This document shows, in pieces, positions 43,701-50,832 of a stretch of 64,000 bases of DNA. Under the pieces are notes generated by a model. The model did no database searches, was not told where the DNA came from, and saw only the letters and a program-made list of their open reading frames with translations. Position 1 is the stretch's first letter, and each line of letters starts with the position of its first letter. Origin of the DNA: Methylomonas koyamae. GTDB taxonomy: Bacteria > Pseudomonadota > Gammaproteobacteria > Methylococcales > Methylomonadaceae. Where the stretch lies: NCBI RefSeq assembly GCF_006483455.1, contig NZ_PPPU01000036.1, forward strand, positions 1 to 64,000, read 5' to 3'. Position numbers and translations under genes: made by a program.

Positions 43701-46700
43701 TACCGACAGACAGCGACGCCCCGGAAATCTCGCAGATCGGCAACTTATTAGGATTGCAAGCCGGGCGATTGGAATTTGCCGCGCTATCGGACATGGACGA
43801 CATATCCGAGGACCTCGTAAAAGTACTGGTTGAGCGGAAAATGACGGCGCAGGATGGCTTGCATCCGGATATTGTTGCCGAGCTATTTGGATTTAGCTCG
43901 GGTGACGAGCTGGTAAAACAGTTAGCCGCGGCAATTCCACCGAAAGAGATGATCGAGCAATTGACCGATCATCGCATGCTACAAGAACACGCCGAGTTAT
44001 CCAGCCCCCAAGCCATACAAGAAGCGGCACACCGGGCCTTGTTTAACGAAGCGCGCGCCAAATTTGTGACCACCGAAGCCAACGCTTTGGCTAAAGCGAC
44101 CGGCGGAGTGCGGCTGGTAACCAGCGTAGCCAAGGAAATGGCTCACAACATGATCAGCAGGGTAAAGATTCGCGACTTGTCGCCTAGCGTGTATACCCGC
44201 GCAGAAGCCCGCGCAGCCAAGGCCGCGTTACAGGCCGAGAAAAAAGGCGACATTGAAACAGCCGCCGCCGAAAAGCGTAACCAGGTGTTGAACGTCGAGG
44301 CGAGCAAAGCCGCTTACGAAGCCAAGGATGATATCGAAAGCGGCTTAAAGTACCTGAAAAAATTTGACGGCGGCGGCTTGCCGACGATAGCCGCCGATTA
44401 CAACGATCAAATTTTAGCGATTCTGGACCGCTACGATTTCCGGAAAATGAGCGACGCCGAGCGCAATCGACGGGAACTATCTTTAGCCGAATGGCTAGCC
44501 GAGCAGGAAAACCAAGGTCTAACACCGAATGTTCCGCCAGAATTATTACGGGAGCATCAGCGCATCCCCTATAAAGATTTGACCGTGGAAGAATTGCGCG
44601 GGCTGATCGATACGGTCAAGCAGATTGCGCACATGGGCCGCGAGCAGAAAAAGCTGCTGGTATTGAGCCAAAAGCGCAATTTCTTGGAAATGGAAACCGA
44701 GGTAACCGATAGCATCGTATTGAATGCCAGCGAGCGCGTCGCCAACGATCGGTCAGCACAGGATGCGTTGGGGAAGTTCAAGGAAGGCGTCGGTGGGTTT
44801 TTCTTTAGTCATATTCGGGCATCATCAATTGCCCGCGTATTGGATGGCGGCAAAGAAAACGGGCCGATGTGGGATTATTTTATCCGGCCCGCCAACGTGC
44901 GCGGCGAATGGGAAACCAGCAAGCGCGCAGAGTACACGCAAAAATTGAGCGAGATTATGTCGCCGGTATTCAAAGGCGACAAACTGGGCGGCAAAGGCAA
45001 GTTTTACCCCAGCATCAACCGCAGCTTGAATAAAACCCAAGTACTGGCGATGGCCTTGAACATGGGCAACGAAAGCAATATGCAACGATTGCTGGGCGGA
45101 GAGGGCTGGACGGAAAGCCAAATTAGACCCGTGGTTGCCACATTGACCGCCGATGATTGGCTTACTGTGCAAAAAGTATGGGATTTGTTTGAGGAGTTCA
45201 GGCCGCTAATTGCCGAAAAAGAGCGGAGGCTGTACGGGAAAGAGCCCAATTGGATACCGCCAAGACCCTTTACCGCGATGTCCGTCGATGGCCCGATTGA
45301 GATGGCCGGCGGTTATTACCCTGTTAAGTACGATCCCCGCGCCAGCATCGGCGCCGAACAACATGCCGACGCCGAAGAGGCGAGAGCTATGCTGAAAGCC
45401 GCCTATTCCGCTGCAACGACGCGCCGCAGCTTTACCAAAAACCGGGTTGATGCCGTACTGGGCCGGCCCTTGTTGTTATCGCTGGATGGGGTATTTAACG
45501 GACTGAATGAAGTGATTCATGATTTGGCGTGGCACGAATGGCTAATCGACATGAACAAGGTGCTTGGTTCTCGTCGTATTGATGGCGCGATTCGGCAGCA
45601 TTATGGGCCGGATTACGTGCGAGTGCTTAAGCAATGGGAAAAGGACATTGCCGGCGGCGATACGGCAACGATGCGCGGGTGGGAAAAAGCCGGCGCCTGG
45701 ATGCGGCAGAACATTAGCGCGGCCGGTTTGTCGTTTAACCTAATGTCGGCGGCCATGCAGTTTACCGGCATTACACAATCGTTTGTACGTGTAGGCGCCC
45801 CATGGATGACGCGCGGCATACTGCAAATGATGAACCAGCCGAAGCAAACCATGGATTTTGTCAATGAACGCTCGGTCTTTATGACCAACCGTTCCAGAAC
45901 CCGATTCCGCGAATTATCCGAGTTGCGCAATCGCATTCAATATCAAAGCGAGGCCAAGGCGGGGTTTGACTCGGCCAAATTCTGGTTGATCATGCGCGCG
46001 CAGGGGTTGGTCGATTATCCAACCTGGATAGGCGCTTTTTACAAAGCACTGGCCGACAATCACGGCGAAGAGAAAGCCGCGGCGCTAGCCGATCAAGCGG
46101 TAATCGATGCCCAAGGCGGCGGCGAAACCAAAGACTTATCGGCCATTGAAAACGACAAAAACCCCCTAAGCCGATTGTTTACCCTGTATTACAACTTTAT
46201 GGGTACGTTGTTGAATCTGGGTTTTGTTGAAGCGCAAACCGAAAAAAACAAAGGCAAGCTGGCCGCCAAGATGCTACTGCTGTTTGCCGTACCGCAAGTG
46301 CTGGAGCACGCGATCAGGGCCGCGATTACACCCGATGGCGACGACTGGGACGAAGTTGACTACGCGAAACATGCCCGCGAGGTGCTTGGTGAGATGGTTG
46401 ATCGCATGACTGGGTTACTTGTGCTGGTGCGCGAGTTCAGGGAGCCTATCAAGTATGCCATTGGGCTAAGCGATCAAGTGCGCAATTATGAAGGCCCAAC
46501 TGGTTTGCGACTGGTCGGCGATGCCGGCGACTTGGCGACACAAGTCAGACAAGGCGAGTTTGACGCTGCATTTCGCAAAGCGTTTATCAATGTCATAGGC
46601 GACGTAACCGGCCTGCCTGCCGCACAAATCAATAAAACCTGGACCGGAGCGGAAGCCCTGGCCGACGATCAGACAGACAACCCGGCGGCAGCAGTGTTTG

Positions 46701-46714
46701 GGTACCGGCAATAA
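40724..46714 (+). CDS. Giant polyvalent internal virion protein with nuclease-like, zincin-like and LPD38-like regions
   Basis: 1996 residues. ~90-350: Gly/Ala-rich hydrophobic region resembling membrane-entering ejection proteins. ~570-690: LTDYARNASAAIAKLTELQTGEAVGALHHPEIGDIDLVWG ... GYGLAKLVKFHPE ... HWLMTAFEKRK, like the barnase/EndoU/colicin-E5/RelE-type nuclease of polyvalent proteins. ~750-765: HESGHMFLELH, a HExxH zincin motif (His756, Glu757, His760). ~900-1500: long coiled helices. C-terminal ~1665-1990: LPD38-like region (AAGLSFNLMSAAMQFTGITQSFV ... LYYNFMGTLLNLGFVE). Expected to be carried in the capsid and injected with DNA. Single unbroken frame. Confidence 0.78.
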   Translation: MPSPEDYLALIQQDGEASLRLSAMNAVDKQPDSEAALRKLAQDYRLPLEAVRLERTQVERRSRLDAIDYGKLAREMPATAELFRDPNVAGVIHDDVDNLGALEKTLQTGKNLGKAAASGYFGFGEGAAGVMQAGADALAGVTGPIADFFGTPDVLGRPLARDMAALRQNQTAWREYLMPKGGGNIESGVYSGVQSLTQNLLTLPLAIAANNPALALNTMAGITGGQSYGKARDKGLDPGQAALFGAADAAVEYGTEMIPVGRLFGDLNAGAPFFKTLANQLATEIPGEQVATAFQDLNEWAVLNPDKTFGDYLAARPDAAIQTLVATAVGTGGTVSVLKGAEALATRGIDQAEQNGGYFNQLGSAASASKTLNRAPDLVEKLVNDALGDDAHNVYIDANAFMQSGVADQVQALLPEVAEQLPQAIASGGEIRIPVGDVVAKLGNTEFFQPLADHMRLADQELSAFDARQLRDNIPAAIRDAADAAFTRAQTEQALAAGADQVKNRVLEQLAATGRFQGNANENYATLVGQYYATQAQRFGMSPETMFERYPVNVDSVIGGGRLLNQANNNDGPFGPILTDYARNASAAIAKLTELQTGEAVGALHHPEIGDIDLVWGEAGTGASDGYGLAKLVKFHPEVVGNLQEIISGMQVVSRSDNRINLESADHKAGVRLTWDNQAKHWLMTAFEKRKKGAAGTRTDTTDATGKDDTASLTSASDAIVDQTLNKFYQDARGAYSPDTNTIALLEKADLSTFLHESGHMFLELHMNMMANLLTEDELVGTTEAQKQLIADTNTLLNWFGLQDVREWFNLDFEQKRAYHEQFAEAFEKYLFEGQAPSLELSRIFATFRAWLKHVYQHITRYFDNAQLNQDVRSVFDRMLATDEQIELAQQGRSLMPLFSEPEQSGMSDQEFAEYQAAWKHAINDAKEQLALKGMRDMQWLQNARNRTLKRLQQQHDDLRRETRAEVRMEVYARPVYQAWQFLTRKLTPEDKLPTDSDAPEISQIGNLLGLQAGRLEFAALSDMDDISEDLVKVLVERKMTAQDGLHPDIVAELFGFSSGDELVKQLAAAIPPKEMIEQLTDHRMLQEHAELSSPQAIQEAAHRALFNEARAKFVTTEANALAKATGGVRLVTSVAKEMAHNMISRVKIRDLSPSVYTRAEARAAKAALQAEKKGDIETAAAEKRNQVLNVEASKAAYEAKDDIESGLKYLKKFDGGGLPTIAADYNDQILAILDRYDFRKMSDAERNRRELSLAEWLAEQENQGLTPNVPPELLREHQRIPYKDLTVEELRGLIDTVKQIAHMGREQKKLLVLSQKRNFLEMETEVTDSIVLNASERVANDRSAQDALGKFKEGVGGFFFSHIRASSIARVLDGGKENGPMWDYFIRPANVRGEWETSKRAEYTQKLSEIMSPVFKGDKLGGKGKFYPSINRSLNKTQVLAMALNMGNESNMQRLLGGEGWTESQIRPVVATLTADDWLTVQKVWDLFEEFRPLIAEKERRLYGKEPNWIPPRPFTAMSVDGPIEMAGGYYPVKYDPRASIGAEQHADAEEARAMLKAAYSAATTRRSFTKNRVDAVLGRPLLLSLDGVFNGLNEVIHDLAWHEWLIDMNKVLGSRRIDGAIRQHYGPDYVRVLKQWEKDIAGGDTATMRGWEKAGAWMRQNISAAGLSFNLMSAAMQFTGITQSFVRVGAPWMTRGILQMMNQPKQTMDFVNERSVFMTNRSRTRFRELSELRNRIQYQSEAKAGFDSAKFWLIMRAQGLVDYPTWIGAFYKALADNHGEEKAAALADQAVIDAQGGGETKDLSAIENDKNPLSRLFTLYYNFMGTLLNLGFVEAQTEKNKGKLAAKMLLLFAVPQVLEHAIRAAITPDGDDWDEVDYAKHAREVLGEMVDRMTGLLVLVREFREPIKYAIGLSDQVRNYEGPTGLRLVGDAGDLATQVRQGEFDAAFRKAFINVIGDVTGLPAAQINKTWTGAEALADDQTDNPAAAVFGYRQ

Positions 46715-46734
46715 GCGCAACCCGTCACAATCAC

Positions 46735-46762
46735 AACGGCCCTTCGGGGCCGTTTTCGTTTT
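46735..46762 (+). terminator. Terminator before the tail fibre gene
   Basis: Stem AACGGCCC / GGGCCGTT (46735-46742 with 46747-46754), TTCG tetraloop, then TTTCGTTTT. The next gene starts 12 nt later, so the tail fibre may be partly read through. Confidence 0.8.
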
Positions 46763-46773
46763 AAGAGGAACCC

Positions 46774-48213
46774 ATGACCATATCCAGCGAGAACCGAGTA
46801 TCCGGCCCGTATCCTTGCAACGGCAGCCAGACGGTGTTTGCCTTCAATTTTAAAGTCTTCAAAAAAGCCGATGTGCGCGTCGTGCGCGCGATCGACGGCG
46901 TGGAAACCGATCTGGTATTGGATACCGATTTTACCGTGACGCTCAACGCCGATCAGGACGTCTCGCCCGGCGGCAGCATCACCACGCTGACCGCTTACGC
47001 CACCGGCGTGACCGTGACCATTACCAGCCAGGTCGCTTACACCCAGCCCACCGACATGAAATTGGCCGGCGGTTATTACCTGTCCGCGATCAACGACGCG
47101 CTGGACCGGTTGGCGATGCAAGTACTGCAGCTAAAAAGCGCCATGGATCGGGCCGTTACGCTGCCGATCTCCGGATTGGGCGGGTTGGACCCGACCAGTT
47201 TGGTGTTTGGTGTGGACGGCTCCGGCGAGCCGATCCTGCGGCTAGTGAGCGATATCAACCTGGACACGCTGACCTTGACGCCCTTCGCCGCCACGTTGCT
47301 GGACGATGCGAACGCCGCCACCGCCAGGTCTACGCTGGGGCTGGGTACAGCGGCGACGGCGAACGTAGGCACGGGCGCCAATCAGTTGGTGCAGTTGGAT
47401 GGCAGCGGCAAGTTGCCGGCGCTGGATGCCAGTCAGCTAGTCGGCATCGAGACTCAGTCCTTAGCCGATTACATTGGCTTGCGGTTTTACACCACCGGTT
47501 CCGATACCGGCGTGTATATCTATATCGATCAGTTGCTGTTGCGCGACACCAGCGGCAACGTGGTGTTAAAGCAAAATTTGACGCTGGGCGTGGATTTGAC
47601 CGCGCTGGGCGTAAATGGCCTGGATAGCGGGTCCAACACTGCAAACACCAACTATATGGTGTATGCCATCTATAACCCAACGACCGACACCGTGGCGGCG
47701 CTGGCGTCGACAAATAGCAGCAATCCGATAATGCCGAGCGGGTACACCTATAAGTCCCGCCTAGGTTGGGTAAGGTCAAGCAGCGGCGCATCGCCGGCAG
47801 CTCGCTATCTGTATGCCATATTCAAGATCAATCGGGATGTGTTTTTCCGGGTTGTCGCCGGCACCATTTCTGCAGCGCTGCCGAAATTATCATCCGGCAC
47901 CCAAGGCAATCCAACGACGGGCCCGACGTTTGTGCCGATCACGTCGGTGATGATTCCGGAAACGGCAGCCGAGGTTGAATTCCTGGCATACAACGGCGGC
48001 GGTGCGATTTTGATGTCGACCGAGGGCGCCGGCGGCGTCGTCAATAGCACGACCAATCCTTCCGAGCTGAGTTTTACTTCGACCAATACCGAGTGCCGGT
48101 CTGTAGTTCTGCCGAATCGCGTTATTCCGGCCGGATTTTCCGGCCAATGGTATTACGCCGCATCCAGTGCCACAGCCGGGCTGTATTTGAAGGGTTATCG
48201 GGATTCCATATGA
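46774..48213 (+). CDS. Tail fibre protein with T7-fibre-like N-terminus
   Basis: 479 residues, ATG 46774 with AGAGGAA 6-8 nt upstream. SENRVSGPYPCNGSQTVFAFNFKVFKKADVRVVRAIDGVETDL is the podoviral tail-fibre anchor domain that binds the tail tube. A short coiled part follows (LSAINDALDRLAMQVLQLKSAMDRAV), then a beta-rich receptor-binding region. Determines host range. Confidence 0.83.
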   Translation: MTISSENRVSGPYPCNGSQTVFAFNFKVFKKADVRVVRAIDGVETDLVLDTDFTVTLNADQDVSPGGSITTLTAYATGVTVTITSQVAYTQPTDMKLAGGYYLSAINDALDRLAMQVLQLKSAMDRAVTLPISGLGGLDPTSLVFGVDGSGEPILRLVSDINLDTLTLTPFAATLLDDANAATARSTLGLGTAATANVGTGANQLVQLDGSGKLPALDASQLVGIETQSLADYIGLRFYTTGSDTGVYIYIDQLLLRDTSGNVVLKQNLTLGVDLTALGVNGLDSGSNTANTNYMVYAIYNPTTDTVAALASTNSSNPIMPSGYTYKSRLGWVRSSSGASPAARYLYAIFKINRDVFFRVVAGTISAALPKLSSGTQGNPTTGPTFVPITSVMIPETAAEVEFLAYNGGGAILMSTEGAGGVVNSTTNPSELSFTSTNTECRSVVLPNRVIPAGFSGQWYYAASSATAGLYLKGYRDSI

Positions 48214-48554
48214 GTTATGCGATTCGCAAAGACGGTCTGGGCTGGCGCGAGGTTTTAGAATCCGGCGAAGTCCTGGAGCATGAGACATGGTCTGAAACAC
48301 TTCCCGCCACCGATAGTCAATGCCCTGATTCGGTGTGGTCGTGGCAATTTGCCAGGGCTTTAACCCAAATGGGGTGGCGCGATCAGTTCGAGCAACTGGT
48401 TGCCGCAGCCGATCAGGACACGCGGGACATGTGGCAACGTTCGCCGACCATCGAACGCTATTCGCCGTTTGTGTTGAGCATTGCCGACCAAATGGGAAAA
48501 ACCAGTGCCGACGTGGATAGCGTATTTATCCTGGCGGCGTCGATTATTCAATAA
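48210..48554 (+). CDS. Small protein downstream of the tail fibre (possible fibre-associated protein)
   Basis: 114 residues; ATG 48210 overlaps the fibre stop (ATGA). N-terminal beta segment YAIRKDGLGWREVLESGEVLEHETW and helical C-terminal half. Similar small genes after fibres act in fibre assembly, but no specific family was recognised. Confidence 0.65.
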   Translation: MSYAIRKDGLGWREVLESGEVLEHETWSETLPATDSQCPDSVWSWQFARALTQMGWRDQFEQLVAAADQDTRDMWQRSPTIERYSPFVLSIADQMGKTSADVDSVFILAASIIQ

Positions 48555-48567
48555 AACGAGGTGAGAT

Positions 48568-48759
48568 ATGACTGTATTCGGCATGAAAATCAAAATCGAC
48601 TGGCGCCAAAAATCGACGATACGCGGCGCGATTCTGGCGTTTTTTTCGGCGGTGGCTTTGGTTGGTTACATCATTACCGGCGATCCTGCTTTTCCCGGCG
48701 TGGTTACGGCCATCGGTACCAGCCTGGCCGGCAATCTGGGCTTACTGGTTAAAGACTGA
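48568..48759 (+). CDS. Small membrane protein, candidate holin
   Basis: 63 residues. Two hydrophobic stretches, ~19-36 (RGAILAFFSAVALVGYII) and ~44-61 (GVVTAIGTSLAGNLGLLV), with short charged ends; the size and place directly before the lysis genes fit a holin. Confidence 0.62.
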   Translation: MTVFGMKIKIDWRQKSTIRGAILAFFSAVALVGYIITGDPAFPGVVTAIGTSLAGNLGLLVKD

Positions 48760-48890
48760 TGTGGCGGGCGATTCTGTTGCTTGCGCTAGCGGGCTGTAGT
48801 CGGCCGCAGCCGACGGTGTGCCGGTTTTATATCTATCCCGATTTTCAACCTTTAACCCAGGAACATTGGGCAAGCCATGATCAACGATAG
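48759..48890 (+). CDS. Tiny lipoprotein in the lysis cassette
   Basis: 43 residues, ATG 48759 overlapping the holin stop (TGATG). MWRAILLLALAGC carries a lipobox (LAGC), giving a mature peptide of 31 residues. It overlaps the endolysin start by 14 nt. It is separate from Rz1 further on, so the cassette has two predicted lipoproteins. Confidence 0.6.
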   Translation: MWRAILLLALAGCSRPQPTVCRFYIYPDFQPLTQEHWASHDQR

Positions 48891-49401
48891 CCAATTGAAA
48901 AAAATCATGCTTTTGGCCACCACGGGCAATATCGCCAAGTTTGCCAAACCAATTAACGATGCCTGCACGATGTTCGCGATCGATACCTCGCTGCGCCAAG
49001 CGGCGTTTTTAGCGCAGGTTGCCCACGAATCCGGAGAACTGCGCTACGTCAAAGAGTTGGCTGACGGCTCGGCTTATGAGGGCCGGATCGACCTGGGCAA
49101 TCTGCATCCGGGAGACGGCCCACGCTATAAAGGCCGCGGCTTACTGCAAATCACCGGCCGCGACAATTATTACCGGCTAGGCAGGTATTTGAATATCGAT
49201 CTGATCGAGCAGCCGGAGCTATTGGAGCAGCCCGGTCTAGCCGCGACTTCTGCCGCCTGGTTTTGGACCGAAAAGGGGCTTAACGATTTGGCCGATAAGG
49301 GACTGTTCGAGCGAATTACCCGGCGCATCAACGGCGGCTTGAATCATTATCAAGAGCGGCTGGCATATTACCAGCGGGCGCAGCGGGTGCTTGAGTCATG
49401 A
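48877..49401 (+). CDS. Endolysin, glycoside hydrolase family 19 type
   Basis: 174 residues. Family 19 chitinase/lysozyme core: AAFLAQVAHESGELRYVKELADGSAYEGR (catalytic Glu in HESGE) and GPRYKGRGLLQITGRDNYYRLGRYL. No signal peptide, so export would depend on the holin. Degrades peptidoglycan at lysis. Confidence 0.9.
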   Translation: MINDSQLKKIMLLATTGNIAKFAKPINDACTMFAIDTSLRQAAFLAQVAHESGELRYVKELADGSAYEGRIDLGNLHPGDGPRYKGRGLLQITGRDNYYRLGRYLNIDLIEQPELLEQPGLAATSAAWFWTEKGLNDLADKGLFERITRRINGGLNHYQERLAYYQRAQRVLES

Positions 49402-49892
49402 TCGGCGCGGCATTGTTTCAACGCGTGGCGCCGGCGCTGGTGTTTGTGCTGTTGCTCGCTGGCGTTTGGTGGCATGGCTATTTGACCGCAGACCGTTTGC
49501 GCGTCGAATTGGCCGCCACGGTAAAAGCCAGCTCCGATGCCGCACTGACTATTGCCATGACCGATAACCAGCGCCAGCGCCAGCGCTTAGTCGCGCTCAA
49601 TCAACACATTCAACAAACGGATACAGCCTATGCCAAAGTTATCGAAGACCTGGCCCGCGATAATCGCGCTCGCATTACCAGCGTGCAGTTCCACCGTGCG
49701 CTATGTCCAGACGCCGCAGCCAAAGGCCCCGCCGCCACCAGCGGAAGCAATGCGGACGATTCCCCAACCGGGATATTTCTCTCAGGCGTTGAAAAACGAC
49801 ATGAAGAAGCTGATGACGTGGCCAGAGTCGCCGTTGCCTGCCAAGCCTACGTCGCAGGATTAAAGGCCGAGGGGTTTATCGATGATCGTTGA
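49398..49892 (+). CDS. Rz: i-spanin (Rz-like)
   Basis: 164 residues, overlapping the endolysin stop by 4 nt. One N-terminal membrane segment (~9-26, APALVFVLLLAGVWWHGY) and a periplasmic coiled region (LRVELAATVKASSDAAL ... RQRQRLVALNQHIQQTDTAYAKVIEDLAR), the Rz layout. It contains the Rz1 gene in another frame. Confidence 0.83.
   Translation: MIGAALFQRVAPALVFVLLLAGVWWHGYLTADRLRVELAATVKASSDAALTIAMTDNQRQRQRLVALNQHIQQTDTAYAKVIEDLARDNRARITSVQFHRALCPDAAAKGPAATSGSNADDSPTGIFLSGVEKRHEEADDVARVAVACQAYVAGLKAEGFIDDR
49630..49863 (+). CDS. Rz1: o-spanin (Rz1-like), nested inside Rz
   Basis: 77 residues in the +1 frame relative to Rz. ATG 49630; signal and lipobox IIALALPACSS, then a Pro-rich part (TPQPKAPPPPAEAMRTIPQPGYF). 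An embedded proline-rich lipoprotein inside Rz is diagnostic. With Rz it fuses the inner and outer membranes in the last step of lysis. Confidence 0.85.
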   Translation: MPKLSKTWPAIIALALPACSSTVRYVQTPQPKAPPPPAEAMRTIPQPGYFSQALKNDMKKLMTWPESPLPAKPTSQD

Positions 49893-50229
49893 AGTAATCG
49901 ACCACGCCACGCTCTATGGCCTGGACAATGGCCAATGCGTCGAGAACAAAGACCGTTATTACGTGACCGGGCAGGCGTTCTTCGTCGGCAAGGTTGCTGT
50001 GTTTAAAGGTTTCCACGGCGCGTTGACGCTGGACGATATTCGTGAAGTCGTAGCGGTGGCGCTCAAACACGATTGCCAGTTTTTAATGGCCGAACGCCCT
50101 GATGAAAGCTTAATCCCGCGCGGGCAGATTATCGAGGCCGGCCCATTTATGGGTTGGTGGTATGTGGTGCTGGACGATCTGATCGGGACTAAATTCAGGT
50201 CGATACACCGGCCTAATAAGCAAATCTGA
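49882..50229 (+). CDS. Phage protein of unknown function downstream of Rz
   Basis: 115 residues, overlapping Rz by 11 nt. Beta/alpha pattern with GFHGALTLDDIREVVAVALKHDCQFLMAERPDES and GPFMGWWYVVLDDL. No family recognised. Last rightward gene of the prophage; meets the convergent gene at 50213 with a 17-nt overlap. Confidence 0.65.
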   Translation: MIVEVIDHATLYGLDNGQCVENKDRYYVTGQAFFVGKVAVFKGFHGALTLDDIREVVAVALKHDCQFLMAERPDESLIPRGQIIEAGPFMGWWYVVLDDLIGTKFRSIHRPNKQI

Positions 50230-50464
50230 TACCAATACGAACGTCAGGCAAAATGCAGAACTCGCCTTCTTTAAGCGGATCTGAAAAAGCGAGTGTATCT
50301 TCTATTTTAAATCCATGTGATTGAATAATGCGCTTAATTAGAGCCAGCCGATCATTGCTGTACCTGCCCGCAAAAATAAACACTTCTTCCGGATGAACTT
50401 GTATTAGTGGATCTAGTTGATGCAGTTCTTGTTTTAGTAAACGCAGACTTTGTATTAATTCCAT
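50213..50464 (-). CDS. Leftward accessory protein near attR
   Basis: 83 residues, ATG 50464 (AAGGAAATGG upstream). MELIQSLRLLKQELHQLDPLIQVHPEEVFIFAGRYSNDRLALIKRIIQSHGFKI; AT-richer than the late genes and on the opposite strand, the usual signs of a moron gene. No function recognised. Confidence 0.6.
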   Translation of the reverse strand: MELIQSLRLLKQELHQLDPLIQVHPEEVFIFAGRYSNDRLALIKRIIQSHGFKIEDTLAFSDPLKEGEFCILPDVRIGIRFAY

Positions 50465-50512
50465 GCCATTTCCTTTTCAGACCCGTCGCCAACAGGAGCG
50501 CAGTTAATATAC

Positions 50513-50573
50513 TGTTGACAAGAACTTATAAATCTCTTGAAAAACAATGCCATAATTTTTGCATTGTTGACAA
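50513..50573 (+). promoter_or_regulatory. Candidate integrase arm-type sites, right end
   Basis: TGTTGACAA at 50513-50521 and 50565-50573, 95 and 43 bp inside attR and in the same orientation as the copies at the left end. The surrounding 150 bp is AT-rich and non-coding. Confidence 0.5.
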
Positions 50574-50615
50574 CGAAAAAATATAACATGCTGTTTTTCT
50601 GACATATGGCGCTTA

Positions 50616-50661
50616 ATTGTGATTCCGGTTGTCGTGGGTTCGAGCCCCATCGTTCACCCCA
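50616..50661 (+). repeat. attR core (46 bp, duplicate of the tRNA-His 3' part)
   Basis: Exact copy of 8653-8698. Marks the right end of the prophage; host sequence resumes at 50662. Confidence 0.93.
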
Positions 50662-50832
50662 CCATACTCTTGACAGTCAAGCCTTTGTTCCAATCCAGTC
50701 ACCGGCCAATATTTTGCCTGCCCCCTGACTGAACTGTTCAAAAAGACAAGCAATCCTCACCTGCTCCACCTAAAACAACCCGTATCCGCAAACGATTTGT
50801 TTTCGCCTGCAGTAGCTTCAAGACTCTAAATC

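Larger units (their letters stand above)
8653..50661. mobile_element. Complete-looking temperate prophage integrated in tRNA-His
   Basis: Bounded by a perfect 46-bp direct repeat (8653-8698 and 50616-50661). It contains, in order, an HNH/AP2-like gene, integrase, leftward early operon, immunity region, replication genes, Q-like gene, terminase, BPP-1/T7-like podovirus structural genes, tail fibre and lysis genes. All expected modules are present and none is visibly broken, so it may be inducible. The virion genes (Bbp16- and Bbp19-like proteins, T7 gp11/12/13/14/16-like proteins) point to a short-tailed phage. Confidence 0.93.

Noticed and set aside
25112-50229. Diversity-generating element, as in phage BPP-1 with similar virion genes
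   Set aside because: No reverse transcriptase and no template/variable repeat pair was seen; the tail fibre end has no matching copy downstream.
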